Assembly: GCA_025351145.1 (NCBI GenBank)
Contig: JANXWM010000457.1
Location: forward strand, 1 to 11,753
Reading direction: 5' to 3'
DNA length: 11,753 bases
Origin: Chitinophagaceae bacterium
GTDB taxonomy: Bacteria > Bacteroidota > Bacteroidia > Chitinophagales > Chitinophagaceae
Below are positions 6,527 to 11,753 of the stretch, one piece after another; the stretch's first letter is position 1; each line of letters begins with the position of its first letter. Under the pieces are notes generated by a model that saw only the letters and a list, made by a program, of their open reading frames with translations, did not search any database and was not told where the DNA came from. Both the position numbers and the translations under genes were made by a program.

Positions 6527-6732
6527 CACAGCATACAACAAGTGCATTTGTAAAAGCATGGCTTGACCAACAGCACTTTTGCAGCAGTAATTCTTATCAA
6601 CTTTTGTACAAGCCGACATTTCGCTATTGAACATTTGTAATATCTTCAACTTCAGTTTTTCAATTGGGCATTTGTACCAGGCTGACGGAGCGCAAAATTC
6701 CATGCCTTCACAAATGCTTTAACGTTGTAGGC
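6527..6732. repeat. Long imperfect inverted repeat, attC-like
   Basis: The left arm 6531-6561 (GCATACAAC, then GCATTTGTAAAAGCATGG) is matched by the reverse complement of 6700-6732 (GCCTACAAC, then AGCATTTGTGAAGGCATGG). Nine outer positions pair except one, and about 17 of 22 inner positions match. Two or three extra bases lie in the right arm. Inside, TTTTGC (6577-6582) and GCAAAA (6692-6697) can also pair, and a TTTGTAC-AGSC-GAC sequence occurs twice in direct orientation (6602-6617, 6670-6686). The arrangement is gene, then inverted repeat, then GTTGTAGGC. It resembles an integron attC site in geometry, but the core is not GTTRRRY. Confidence 0.55.
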
Positions 6733-6800
6733 AACCCTAAAACGACATTCCGTTCACCTCAAGTGACAGGACATTTACTGCAAAGTCTTTCATGGGCAAC

Positions 6801-6870
6801 CCCACATTGCAGCACATTTGCAAGGCACACAAAACCCTTGCACAGAGCCAACCTTGCAAAAGAGCTGCAA
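6801..6870 (+). other. Structured element X (partner of element Y)
   Basis: TTTGCAAGG (6817-6825) and CCTTGCAAA (6852-6860) form a perfect 9-bp stem around a 26-nt loop. The sequences AGGCACACAAA, GCACAG-AGCCAACC and AAGAGC-TGC are shared with an element at 11489-11570 whose stem has different bases. It lies in the leader of the metal operon. No reading frame is credible here. It may be a structured RNA or a DNA recombination or protein-binding site. Confidence 0.5.
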
Positions 6871-6934
6871 TCGCCAACACACGGCAGACAGTCTGCGGTG
6901 CGACACTTAACAAACCGTATAAAATTATTTCCCG

Positions 6935-6942
6935 TAAGTTTG
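6935..6942 (+). promoter_or_regulatory. -7 box of the metal-handling operon
   Basis: TAAGTTTG matches TAnnTTTG exactly and lies 5 nt before the GTG at 6948, predicting a leaderless or nearly leaderless transcript and supporting that GTG as the start. Confidence 0.5.
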
Positions 6943-6947
6943 CACTG

Positions 6948-7388
6948 GTGAAACATAACAAGTCCATACAACTAAAAGCAGCATTTCTTCTAACGGTGTT
7001 TTCATTAAACATTGTAATTGGCTTTGCATGTTCTGTTGGAATTGACATGGGCTTTAACAAGCATCACCACGAAGAAGAAAAAAACATTGCAAGCGCATCA
7101 GGGCATCATCATGAAGAAGAAATAACAACAGACAATAATCAGATTTCTTTTACTCCTGTTGAAAATTGCTGCAATCAAAAAGTTATTCAATTAGCCCAAA
7201 CAGATAAAGCAGTTCCACAAGCCGATAAACTTATCAACCCAATATTTGCAACTGCATTTATCGCATCTTTTTATAATGCTGATGTTTCGTATTGGCAGCA
7301 GCAAGTACCGAGCATCAAACACTTTGTCCGAAGTTATCACCCTCCAATATCGGACATACGCATAGCCATTCAAAGTTTCCTTATTTGA
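6948..7388 (+). CDS. His-rich envelope protein, probably metal-binding (HYC_CC_PP-like)
   Basis: 146 residues from a GTG start. An ATG lies in frame at 6792, but its extra 52 codons run through the structured element and promoter, so it is not the real start. Residues ~8-29 (QLKAAFLLTVFSLNIVIGFA) are a signal or anchor segment ending at Cys28. Two His clusters follow, HHHEEE at 39-44 and HHHEEE at 53-58, then CC at 74-75 and HPP at 121-123, ending DIRIAIQSFLI. The layout recalls small Bacteroidota envelope proteins grouped as HYC_CC_PP, though the HYC triplet itself is missing. Function is not established; the His and Cys content and the position at the head of a copper gene cluster suggest binding of copper or a similar metal. 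It is followed by the next gene after 87 bp. Confidence 0.65.
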   Translation: MKHNKSIQLKAAFLLTVFSLNIVIGFACSVGIDMGFNKHHHEEEKNIASASGHHHEEEITTDNNQISFTPVENCCNQKVIQLAQTDKAVPQADKLINPIFATAFIASFYNADVSYWQQQVPSIKHFVRSYHPPISDIRIAIQSFLI

Positions 7389-7475
7389 TTTCATGTTTTG
7401 AATTAGCAGCATGAATAAAATATTCATGCCTGCATTTGTATTTTCAAAACTCAAATCAATTATTGGCATTCAATC

Positions 7476-7781
7476 ATGCTTCAAAAATTTAAAATTTACA
7501 GAGACCTTGATACCGTGTACGCAAGCAAAATTATGTTTGCCTTGCAGGACGAAGGGCATTTTAAAAGTATTCGTATTTCTGCCAATGGCTTATTGGAGAT
7601 AGAAACTGACAAGCCTTTGTGTACAGAAAAATTGCGGGAGTTTTTGGCAAAATTTGCCAACCTGCATATCATAAAAAAAGAAACAGAAAAAATTAATCAT
7701 TCAAAAAAAAATAAAAATGAAAAAAATATTTTTAGGCTTAACTGCCTTTACAGCAATTGCATTAACTGCCTGCGGCAGTAA
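7476..7781 (+). CDS. Small HMA-like ferredoxin-fold protein without the Cys pair
   Basis: 101 residues as read. Residues 4-72 show the order strand-helix-strand-strand-helix-strand: FKIYRDL, TVYASKIMFALQDEG, FKSIRISANG, LLEIETDK, CTEKLREFLAKF, LHIIKKE. That is the heavy-metal-associated domain fold, but the usual MxCxxC metal loop is replaced by RDLDTVYA, so classical copper binding is unlikely; one Cys lies at the start of helix 2. The last ~24 residues overlap the start of the next gene by 65 bp in another frame. A run of nine A (7703-7711) precedes this, and one more A would end the protein at a TAA (7712-7714), 2 nt before the next ATG. The natural product is therefore probably about 79 residues. 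The HMA relation is inference. Confidence 0.6.
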   Translation: MLQKFKIYRDLDTVYASKIMFALQDEGHFKSIRISANGLLEIETDKPLCTEKLREFLAKFANLHIIKKETEKINHSKKNKNEKNIFRLNCLYSNCINCLRQ

Positions 7782-8316
7782 TAACACAAGCACAACAAAC
7801 AATCAAAATGCAAATGCGGAAACAACTGCAGTAAAACAAGTTGCAGACACAACACCTGCAAATACAGCAACGGCAAACGTTTCAGTTAAAAATATAATTG
7901 ACGCTTACCTGCAACTTAAAAATGCTTTTACAAAAGACAATTCAAGCGATGCAGCCGCAGCAGGAAAAACATTGCAGGCGGCATTTGAAAACTTTGATGT
8001 GAAAACTTTATCTGCAGATAAAACAAAATCCTTTTCTGATATTGCCGACGATGCAAAAGAACATGCTGAACACATTGGCGCAAACGGCGGCAACATAAAA
8101 CATCAGCGGGAGCATTTTGTAATGCTCAGTAAAGACATGGCAGATTTAATAAAAACTTTCGGCAACGGCGGACAAACACTATACAAAGATTTTTGTCCAA
8201 TGGCAAATGAAGGCAAGGGAGCAGTATGGATTAGCGAAATGAAAGACATTAAAAATCCATATCTCGGTAAAGCCATGCCTACATGTGGCTCTGTAAAGGA
8301 AGAAATAAAACAATAA
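7717..8316 (+). CDS. DUF3347 lipoprotein, copper-associated
   Basis: 199 residues. Residues 1-18 form a lipoprotein signal with lipobox LTAC at 16-19; Cys19 would be lipidated, anchoring the protein in the envelope. A low-complexity Asn/Thr/Ala linker follows (~20-55). From about residue 56 comes a DUF3347 domain: VKNIIDAYLQLKNAFTKDN, the helix AAGKTLQAAFENF, HAEHIGANGGNIKHQREHFV, LSKDMADLIKTFG, and the end YKDFCPMANEGKGAVWISE followed by NPYLGKAMPTCG. The conserved Cys, Met and His residues near the C-terminus (FCPMA, MPTCG) are candidates for copper ligands. The domain also occurs on CusB-type efflux adaptors. The stop is separated by one base from the next gene, so the genes are translationally coupled. 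Confidence 0.85.
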   Translation: MKKIFLGLTAFTAIALTACGSNNTSTTNNQNANAETTAVKQVADTTPANTATANVSVKNIIDAYLQLKNAFTKDNSSDAAAAGKTLQAAFENFDVKTLSADKTKSFSDIADDAKEHAEHIGANGGNIKHQREHFVMLSKDMADLIKTFGNGGQTLYKDFCPMANEGKGAVWISEMKDIKNPYLGKAMPTCGSVKEEIKQ

Positions 8317-8317
8317 C

Positions 8318-8782
8318 ATGAGCCGCAAAAAGAAAATACTGTTTGCATTGTTTATTGTTTTTGTGGCAATTCAATTTATACAACCTGCACACAACAAAAG
8401 TGTGCAGGTATTGCCAACTGATTTTATTGTATTGTATAAACCACCGCAGCAGGTTCAACAGGTTTTGCAAAACGCTTGTTACGATTGCCACAGCAACAAC
8501 ACAAACTATCCGTGGTATGCAAATATTCAACCTATTGCTTGGTTAATGGCAAGTCATATAAAAAGCGGAAAAGAAAAACTAAACATGAGTGAGTTCGGAA
8601 ATTTAAGTTCAAGAAAACAAATAAGTAAGTTGAAAGAAATTTTCAATCAGATTAAAGATGATGAAATGCCAATCACATCTTACAAAATGATGCACCAGAA
8701 AGCAAGATTATCCGCAGCTGAAAAAAATGTTTTACTCAATTGGCTGCAAAGCAAAGCAGACAGCCTCTCTGAAAATTATTAA
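8318..8782 (+). CDS. Haem-binding domain protein (membrane-anchored c-type haem)
   Basis: 154 residues. Residues 7-24 (ILFALFIVFVAIQFIQPA) are an N-terminal membrane anchor or uncleaved signal. A single haem-attachment motif CYDCH lies at 54-58 (NACYDCHSNNTNYPWYANIQP), then IAWLMASHIKSGKEKLNMSEF, and DDEMPITSYKMMH near 114-126, where a Met can be the distal haem ligand. This matches the Haem_bd family of Bacteroidota, periplasmic one-haem proteins near copper or electron-transfer genes. It may pass electrons to or from the multicopper oxidase encoded downstream; that is inference from context. Its TAA is directly followed by the ATG of a 24-codon frame. Confidence 0.85.
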   Translation: MSRKKKILFALFIVFVAIQFIQPAHNKSVQVLPTDFIVLYKPPQQVQQVLQNACYDCHSNNTNYPWYANIQPIAWLMASHIKSGKEKLNMSEFGNLSSRKQISKLKEIFNQIKDDEMPITSYKMMHQKARLSAAEKNVLLNWLQSKADSLSENY

Positions 8783-8857
8783 ATGAATAAACTAAAAGAC
8801 ATACTCGTAAAAATTTTTAAAGCAATCTTCATTCGCAAAAAAGATTGTTGTAAATAA
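8783..8857 (+). CDS. 24-residue peptide ending in Cys-Cys-Lys
   Basis: A complete small frame whose ATG abuts the preceding stop without a gap and whose TAA lies 8 nt before the oxidase start, filling the space in the operon exactly. It starts MNKLKDILVKIFKAIFIRKK, a basic amphipathic helix with Ile, Leu and Phe on one face, and ends DCCK. A membrane-surface peptide carrying a vicinal Cys pair could bind Cu(I) or another soft metal. I know no family with certainty. Support is positional (tight packing) and compositional. Confidence 0.5.
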   Translation: MNKLKDILVKIFKAIFIRKKDCCK

Positions 8858-8865
8858 AATATTGA

Positions 8866-11484
8866 ATGATGAAAAAGATAATTGCAATCTTATTCATGCT
8901 TTCCATTTATTCCTTAGCACATGCACAGGATATGAAAGGCATGAACATGAATAAAACAGATACAGTGAAACCCAAGACCATTAGTTACTACACCTGTGTA
9001 ATGAACCCCGAAGTAAGAAAAGACAAACCTGGGAAATGCCCTATATGCGGCATGGATTTGTATAAAAAAACTGTTGTGATAAAAAATGTAGAAACCAAAC
9101 AGCAGCCTGTAAAAAAAGACACGGTGCAAATGCCAGCAAAAGATGCAATGAAGATGAATGAAATGCAGATGAGCGACACTATGAGCAACATAAATATGCC
9201 TGTAATAAAAACAGAAACGGTAAAAAAGGTAATTCCTGATGCGCCTGCAAAAACTGTTCGCTACGATTTATATGTGAAGGACACGACTGTAAATTTTACT
9301 GGAAAAGCAAAACATGCCATTGCAGTAAACGGGCAAATACCAATGCCTACACTCACTTTTACAGAAGGTGACACAGCAGAAATTTATGTGCATAATGAAA
9401 TGAATGAAGAAACTGCATTGCATTGGCATGGTGTGTTTGTTCCCAACAAAGAAGATGGCGTACCTTATCTTACTCAAATGCCCATTAAACCACATTCAAC
9501 TTATGTTTATAAATTTCCGATTATTCAAACCGGTACACACTGGTATCACAGCCATTCAGGATTACAGGAGCAAATAGGCATGTATGGTGCAATGATTTTT
9601 AACAAGCGAAACAGCGACACAACTTTCAGACAAGGCATTGATGATTTGCCCACAATCCCTGTTGTGATTAGTGATTGGGCAGATATGAAACCTGAAGAAA
9701 TTGACCGCAGCCTGCACAATCAAACCGATTGGTTTGCTATTAAAAAAGGTACAACACAATCATACAGCGAAGCTATTGCAAGCGGTAACTTAAAAACAAA
9801 ACTTACTAATGAATGGAAGCGTATGAATGCAATGGATGTAAGCGATATGGCATATAATCAGTTTTTGGTAAATGGAAAAAATCAAAACGAACAACCACAA
9901 TTTAAAGCAGGTGATAAAGTTCGTCTCCGAATTTCAAACGCAGGGGCATCGAGTTATTTCTGGCTTACATATTCAGGGGGAAAAATTACTGTGGTTGCCA
10001 ATGATGGCAACGATGTAGAACCAATAGAAGTTGACAGGTTGATTATAGCAGTGTCCGAAACCTACGATGCTGTTGTAACAATCCCCGACAATATGAGTTA
10101 CGAATTTCTAGTAACACCCGAAGACCGCACAAAGTCAGCATCGCTATGGCTTGGCAGCGGAATGAAAATGTCTGCACAAAAATTACCAACACTAAAATAT
10201 TTTGAAGGAATGAAGATGATGAACCTTATGATGAAAATGAATGGCGACCTTAACCCTGCATCAATGGGTGATATGCAAATGAGCAATCAAACAATGGATA
10301 TGAACGCTGTGATGTATCCTGAAATATCAGGTGAAGAAAAAATAAAAAATAAAAAGCCGGATAATGATATACACAACCTGGATGCGATGAATATGTCAAA
10401 TGAAAACTCAGATATAACTACATTAAATTATTCAATGCTTCGTGCCACCAATAAAACAACTTTGCCTGACGGAGCAATAAAAATTTTGAATTTTAATTTA
10501 ACTGGAAACATGAACAGATATGTGTGGACACTGGATAATAAACCAGTTTCTGAAAGCGATAAAATTTTAATTAAGAAAGGAGAAAATGTAAGAATAGTTT
10601 TATACAACAACAGTATGATGCGCCATCCCATGCACTTGCATGGACACGATTTTAGAGTATTGAATGGGCAAGGCGACTATGCACCACTAAAAAATGTTTT
10701 AGACATAATGCCAATGGAAAGAGATACCATAGAATTTGCCGCAAACACAAGCGGCGACTGGTTTTTTCATTGTCATATTTTGTATCACATGATGAGCGGC
10801 ATGGGCAGAGTGTTTAGTTACTCCAATGTTGACAGTGCTTCTGCACCAAATTTGCCCGACCCAAAATTTGCACAACGAAAATTGTTTTCAGATGACAGAA
10901 TGTTTCATTTTATGGCAAGAGCAGGAATAGAAACGAACGGCAGTGATGGTGAAGCCATGTTTGCAAATACAAGATGGAAACTAAGTACGCTTTGGCATTT
11001 GGGTTATCACGATGAACATGGTTATGAAAGTGAAACCATGTTTGGAAGATACTTAGGTAAAATGCAATGGCTTTATCCATACATTGGTTTTGACTATCAC
11101 TATAAAGTAGAAGGTGTGCCACAAAAAAATATTTTTGACTTCAGCCATAGTCCAAGAAATATTTTTGGAAGCAATGCAGATGAAAAAAATATGTTTGGAC
11201 AAAAAAGCAATAAGAATAACAGAAATACAATAGTTGCTGGTATTGCATATACATTGCCGACACTTACAGTTGCCGATTTTAGAGTTGACGGCGATGGAAA
11301 ATTTCGTTTTCAGTTATCAAGAGAAGATATTCCTGTAACACCACGTTTACGTTTTAGCTGGATGTTAAACACCGACAAAGAATACACTGTTGGACTTAGA
11401 TACATTGCGACAAAATATATTTCTATATCATCACACTATGACAGCGACATGGGTTTAGGTGCAGGGTTGACAATTACTTACTAA
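8866..11484 (+). CDS. Multicopper oxidase with N-terminal metal-binding domain and C-terminal CopB-like part
   Basis: 872 residues. Signal peptide 1-20 ends AHA-QD. Residues 41-68 are a small heavy-metal-binding domain (YYTCVMNPEV, then GKCPICGMDLY; Cys44, Cys58, Cys61). A Met/Lys linker leads to cupredoxin domains (~130-660) with all four copper motifs: HWHG at 186-189, HWYHSH at 225-230, HPMHLHGH at 587-594 and HCHILYHMMSGM at 635-646. Type 1 ligands are therefore His587, Cys636, His641 and Met646. A Met-rich insert (about 438-525, e.g. GMKMMNLMMKMNGD) resembles Cu(I)-binding loops of CopA/CueO. From ~665 to the end the sequence changes to alternating beta strands ending GLGAGLTITY, like the outer-membrane CopB barrel. 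It likely oxidises Cu(I) in the periplasm while anchored in the outer membrane. Start 8866 or 8869 (tandem ATGs). Last gene of the operon. Confidence 0.88.
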   Translation: MMKKIIAILFMLSIYSLAHAQDMKGMNMNKTDTVKPKTISYYTCVMNPEVRKDKPGKCPICGMDLYKKTVVIKNVETKQQPVKKDTVQMPAKDAMKMNEMQMSDTMSNINMPVIKTETVKKVIPDAPAKTVRYDLYVKDTTVNFTGKAKHAIAVNGQIPMPTLTFTEGDTAEIYVHNEMNEETALHWHGVFVPNKEDGVPYLTQMPIKPHSTYVYKFPIIQTGTHWYHSHSGLQEQIGMYGAMIFNKRNSDTTFRQGIDDLPTIPVVISDWADMKPEEIDRSLHNQTDWFAIKKGTTQSYSEAIASGNLKTKLTNEWKRMNAMDVSDMAYNQFLVNGKNQNEQPQFKAGDKVRLRISNAGASSYFWLTYSGGKITVVANDGNDVEPIEVDRLIIAVSETYDAVVTIPDNMSYEFLVTPEDRTKSASLWLGSGMKMSAQKLPTLKYFEGMKMMNLMMKMNGDLNPASMGDMQMSNQTMDMNAVMYPEISGEEKIKNKKPDNDIHNLDAMNMSNENSDITTLNYSMLRATNKTTLPDGAIKILNFNLTGNMNRYVWTLDNKPVSESDKILIKKGENVRIVLYNNSMMRHPMHLHGHDFRVLNGQGDYAPLKNVLDIMPMERDTIEFAANTSGDWFFHCHILYHMMSGMGRVFSYSNVDSASAPNLPDPKFAQRKLFSDDRMFHFMARAGIETNGSDGEAMFANTRWKLSTLWHLGYHDEHGYESETMFGRYLGKMQWLYPYIGFDYHYKVEGVPQKNIFDFSHSPRNIFGSNADEKNMFGQKSNKNNRNTIVAGIAYTLPTLTVADFRVDGDGKFRFQLSREDIPVTPRLRFSWMLNTDKEYTVGLRYIATKYISISSHYDSDMGLGAGLTITY

Positions 11485-11488
11485 GCCC

Positions 11489-11573
11489 ACGCAGCAAGTC
11501 AGGCACATGGTCAGGCACACAAACCACAAACCCACCGCACAGTAGCCAACCTGCCCAAGAGCCTGCCTTGCCC
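11489..11573 (+). other. Structured element Y (partner of element X)
   Basis: It begins 4 nt after the oxidase stop. TGGTCAGG (11508-11515) pairs with CCTGCCCA (11550-11557) at 7 of 8 positions around a 34-nt loop. It shares AGGCACACAAA, GCACAG-AGCCAACC and AAGAGC-TGC with element X, while the stem bases differ in a compensatory way. TCAGGCACA occurs twice at a 12-base step (11499 and 11511). The stretch is very poor in T on this strand. Confidence 0.5.
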
Positions 11574-11632
11574 TACGCACCACAACCACCCTACGACCAC
11601 GACCAGACCCACATTATAGAGGACGGAGAAGA

Positions 11633-11669
11633 TAGGGTATGCGTACAACATGGGGTTTGACTTCGCACT
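11633..11669 (+). repeat. Right boundary of cassette-like unit 2 and left arm of a second attC-like site
   Basis: TAGGGTATGCGTACAAC (11633-11649) is the reverse complement, with one mismatch and one extra base, of GTTGTAGGCAACCCTA at 6724-6739. From 11641 on, GCGTACAACATGGGGTTTGA lines up with the left arm after unit 1 (GCATACAACA, then GCATTTGTA). The matching right arm is not visible before the window ends. Confidence 0.4.
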
Positions 11670-11693
11670 GGTTCGTGTCCTCACGAACCTTTT
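11670..11693 (+). terminator. Probable intrinsic terminator downstream of the metal operon
   Basis: GGTTCGTG, loop TCCT and CACGAACC form a perfect 8-bp stem (11670-11689) followed by TTTT. It lies 186 bp after the oxidase stop codon. The T-run is short, so efficiency is uncertain. Confidence 0.5.
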
Positions 11694-11700
11694 CACTTCA

Positions 11701-11753
11701 ATCTTCGCTTTGGTAAAAGCTCAGTTATAATCCAACCGTACAAGTGTGCGACG
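11701..11753 (+). repeat. Dispersed intergenic repeat, copy F (cut by window edge)
   Basis: It has ATCTTCGCTTTG (shared with copy A), GGTAAAAGCTCA at 11712-11723 (shared with copy E), then GTACAAGTGTGCGACG at 11738-11753, the start of the core with one change. The rest lies outside the window. Confidence 0.75.

Noticed and set aside
5981..6732. A classical integron attC site
   Set aside because: The core is GTTGTAKGC, not GTTRRRY, and no intI-like gene is in the window, so only the looser term attC-like is used.
6792..6947. 52-codon N-terminal extension of the His-rich protein from an in-frame ATG
   Set aside because: It translates element X and the promoter region; a normal signal segment begins right after the GTG at 6948.
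6664..7060. Several open frames of 70-107 codons on both strands
   Set aside because: They overlap the attC-like repeat, element X and the His-rich gene; they have no domain-like pattern and seem to be open by composition only.
7411..7602. 63-codon rightward frame starting MNKIFMPAF
   Set aside because: It overlaps the HMA-like gene in another frame; the latter has a clear alternating strand/helix pattern and this one does not.
11511..11696. 61-codon leftward frame at the right end
   Set aside because: It runs through element Y and the terminator hairpin, with a composition (Trp/Gly/Val rich) explained by the T-poor opposite strand.
221..11753. CRISPR array
   Set aside because: The dispersed repeats are kilobases apart, in both orientations and without regular spacers; the octamer array has a period far too short.
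1..11753. tRNA or rRNA genes
   Set aside because: I saw no cloverleaf with conserved T-loop sequence and no rRNA signatures in any gap.

Overview
The window looks like Bacteroidota DNA, most likely from the Chitinophagaceae or a close relative. The evidence is moderate-to-low GC with A-rich starts lacking clear Shine-Dalgarno sites, TAnnTTTG-type promoter boxes, and Bacteroidota-typical families (DUF1573, DUF3467, fused E1 alpha/beta, DUF3347, haem-binding domain proteins). The assignment rests on remembered family features, not on a search.

Layout. 1-98 holds the start of a leftward gene resembling an insertion-sequence transposase, cut by the window edge, with a strong 23-bp palindrome behind it. 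99-598 has no convincing gene; it carries two inverted copies of a dispersed ~85-100 bp repeat and an octanucleotide array. 599-2951 is a leftward housekeeping or envelope stretch: an exported sugar-phosphate-isomerase-like TIM barrel, a DUF3467 protein, and a two-gene DUF1573 operon ending at a clear intrinsic terminator. 3253-5646, rightward, is a 797-residue 2-oxo acid dehydrogenase E1 with alpha and beta parts fused.

5981-11649 looks like accessory DNA. It can be read as two consecutive cassette-like units. Unit 1 (5981-6723) carries a small two-helix membrane protein. Unit 2 (6724 to about 11649) carries a tightly packed copper/metal-handling operon: a His-rich envelope protein, a small ferredoxin-fold (HMA-like) protein without its Cys pair, a DUF3347 lipoprotein, a membrane-anchored haem-binding protein, a 24-residue peptide ending in Cys-Cys, and a large multicopper oxidase with an N-terminal metal-binding domain and a C-terminal CopB-like part. 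The products would together bind, oxidise and exclude copper in the periplasm and outer membrane.

The main non-coding observations are these. (i) The two ends of each unit are complementary to each other, and unit 1 is followed by a long imperfect inverted repeat. That is the geometry of integron cassettes, but the core sequence does not fit the standard attC consensus and no integrase is present. (ii) Two structured elements flank the copper operon; they share loop sequence while their stems differ by compensatory changes. (iii) Six copies of a dispersed intergenic repeat built around GTACAAGAGTGCGACGCAAG lie across the window, one cut by its right edge.
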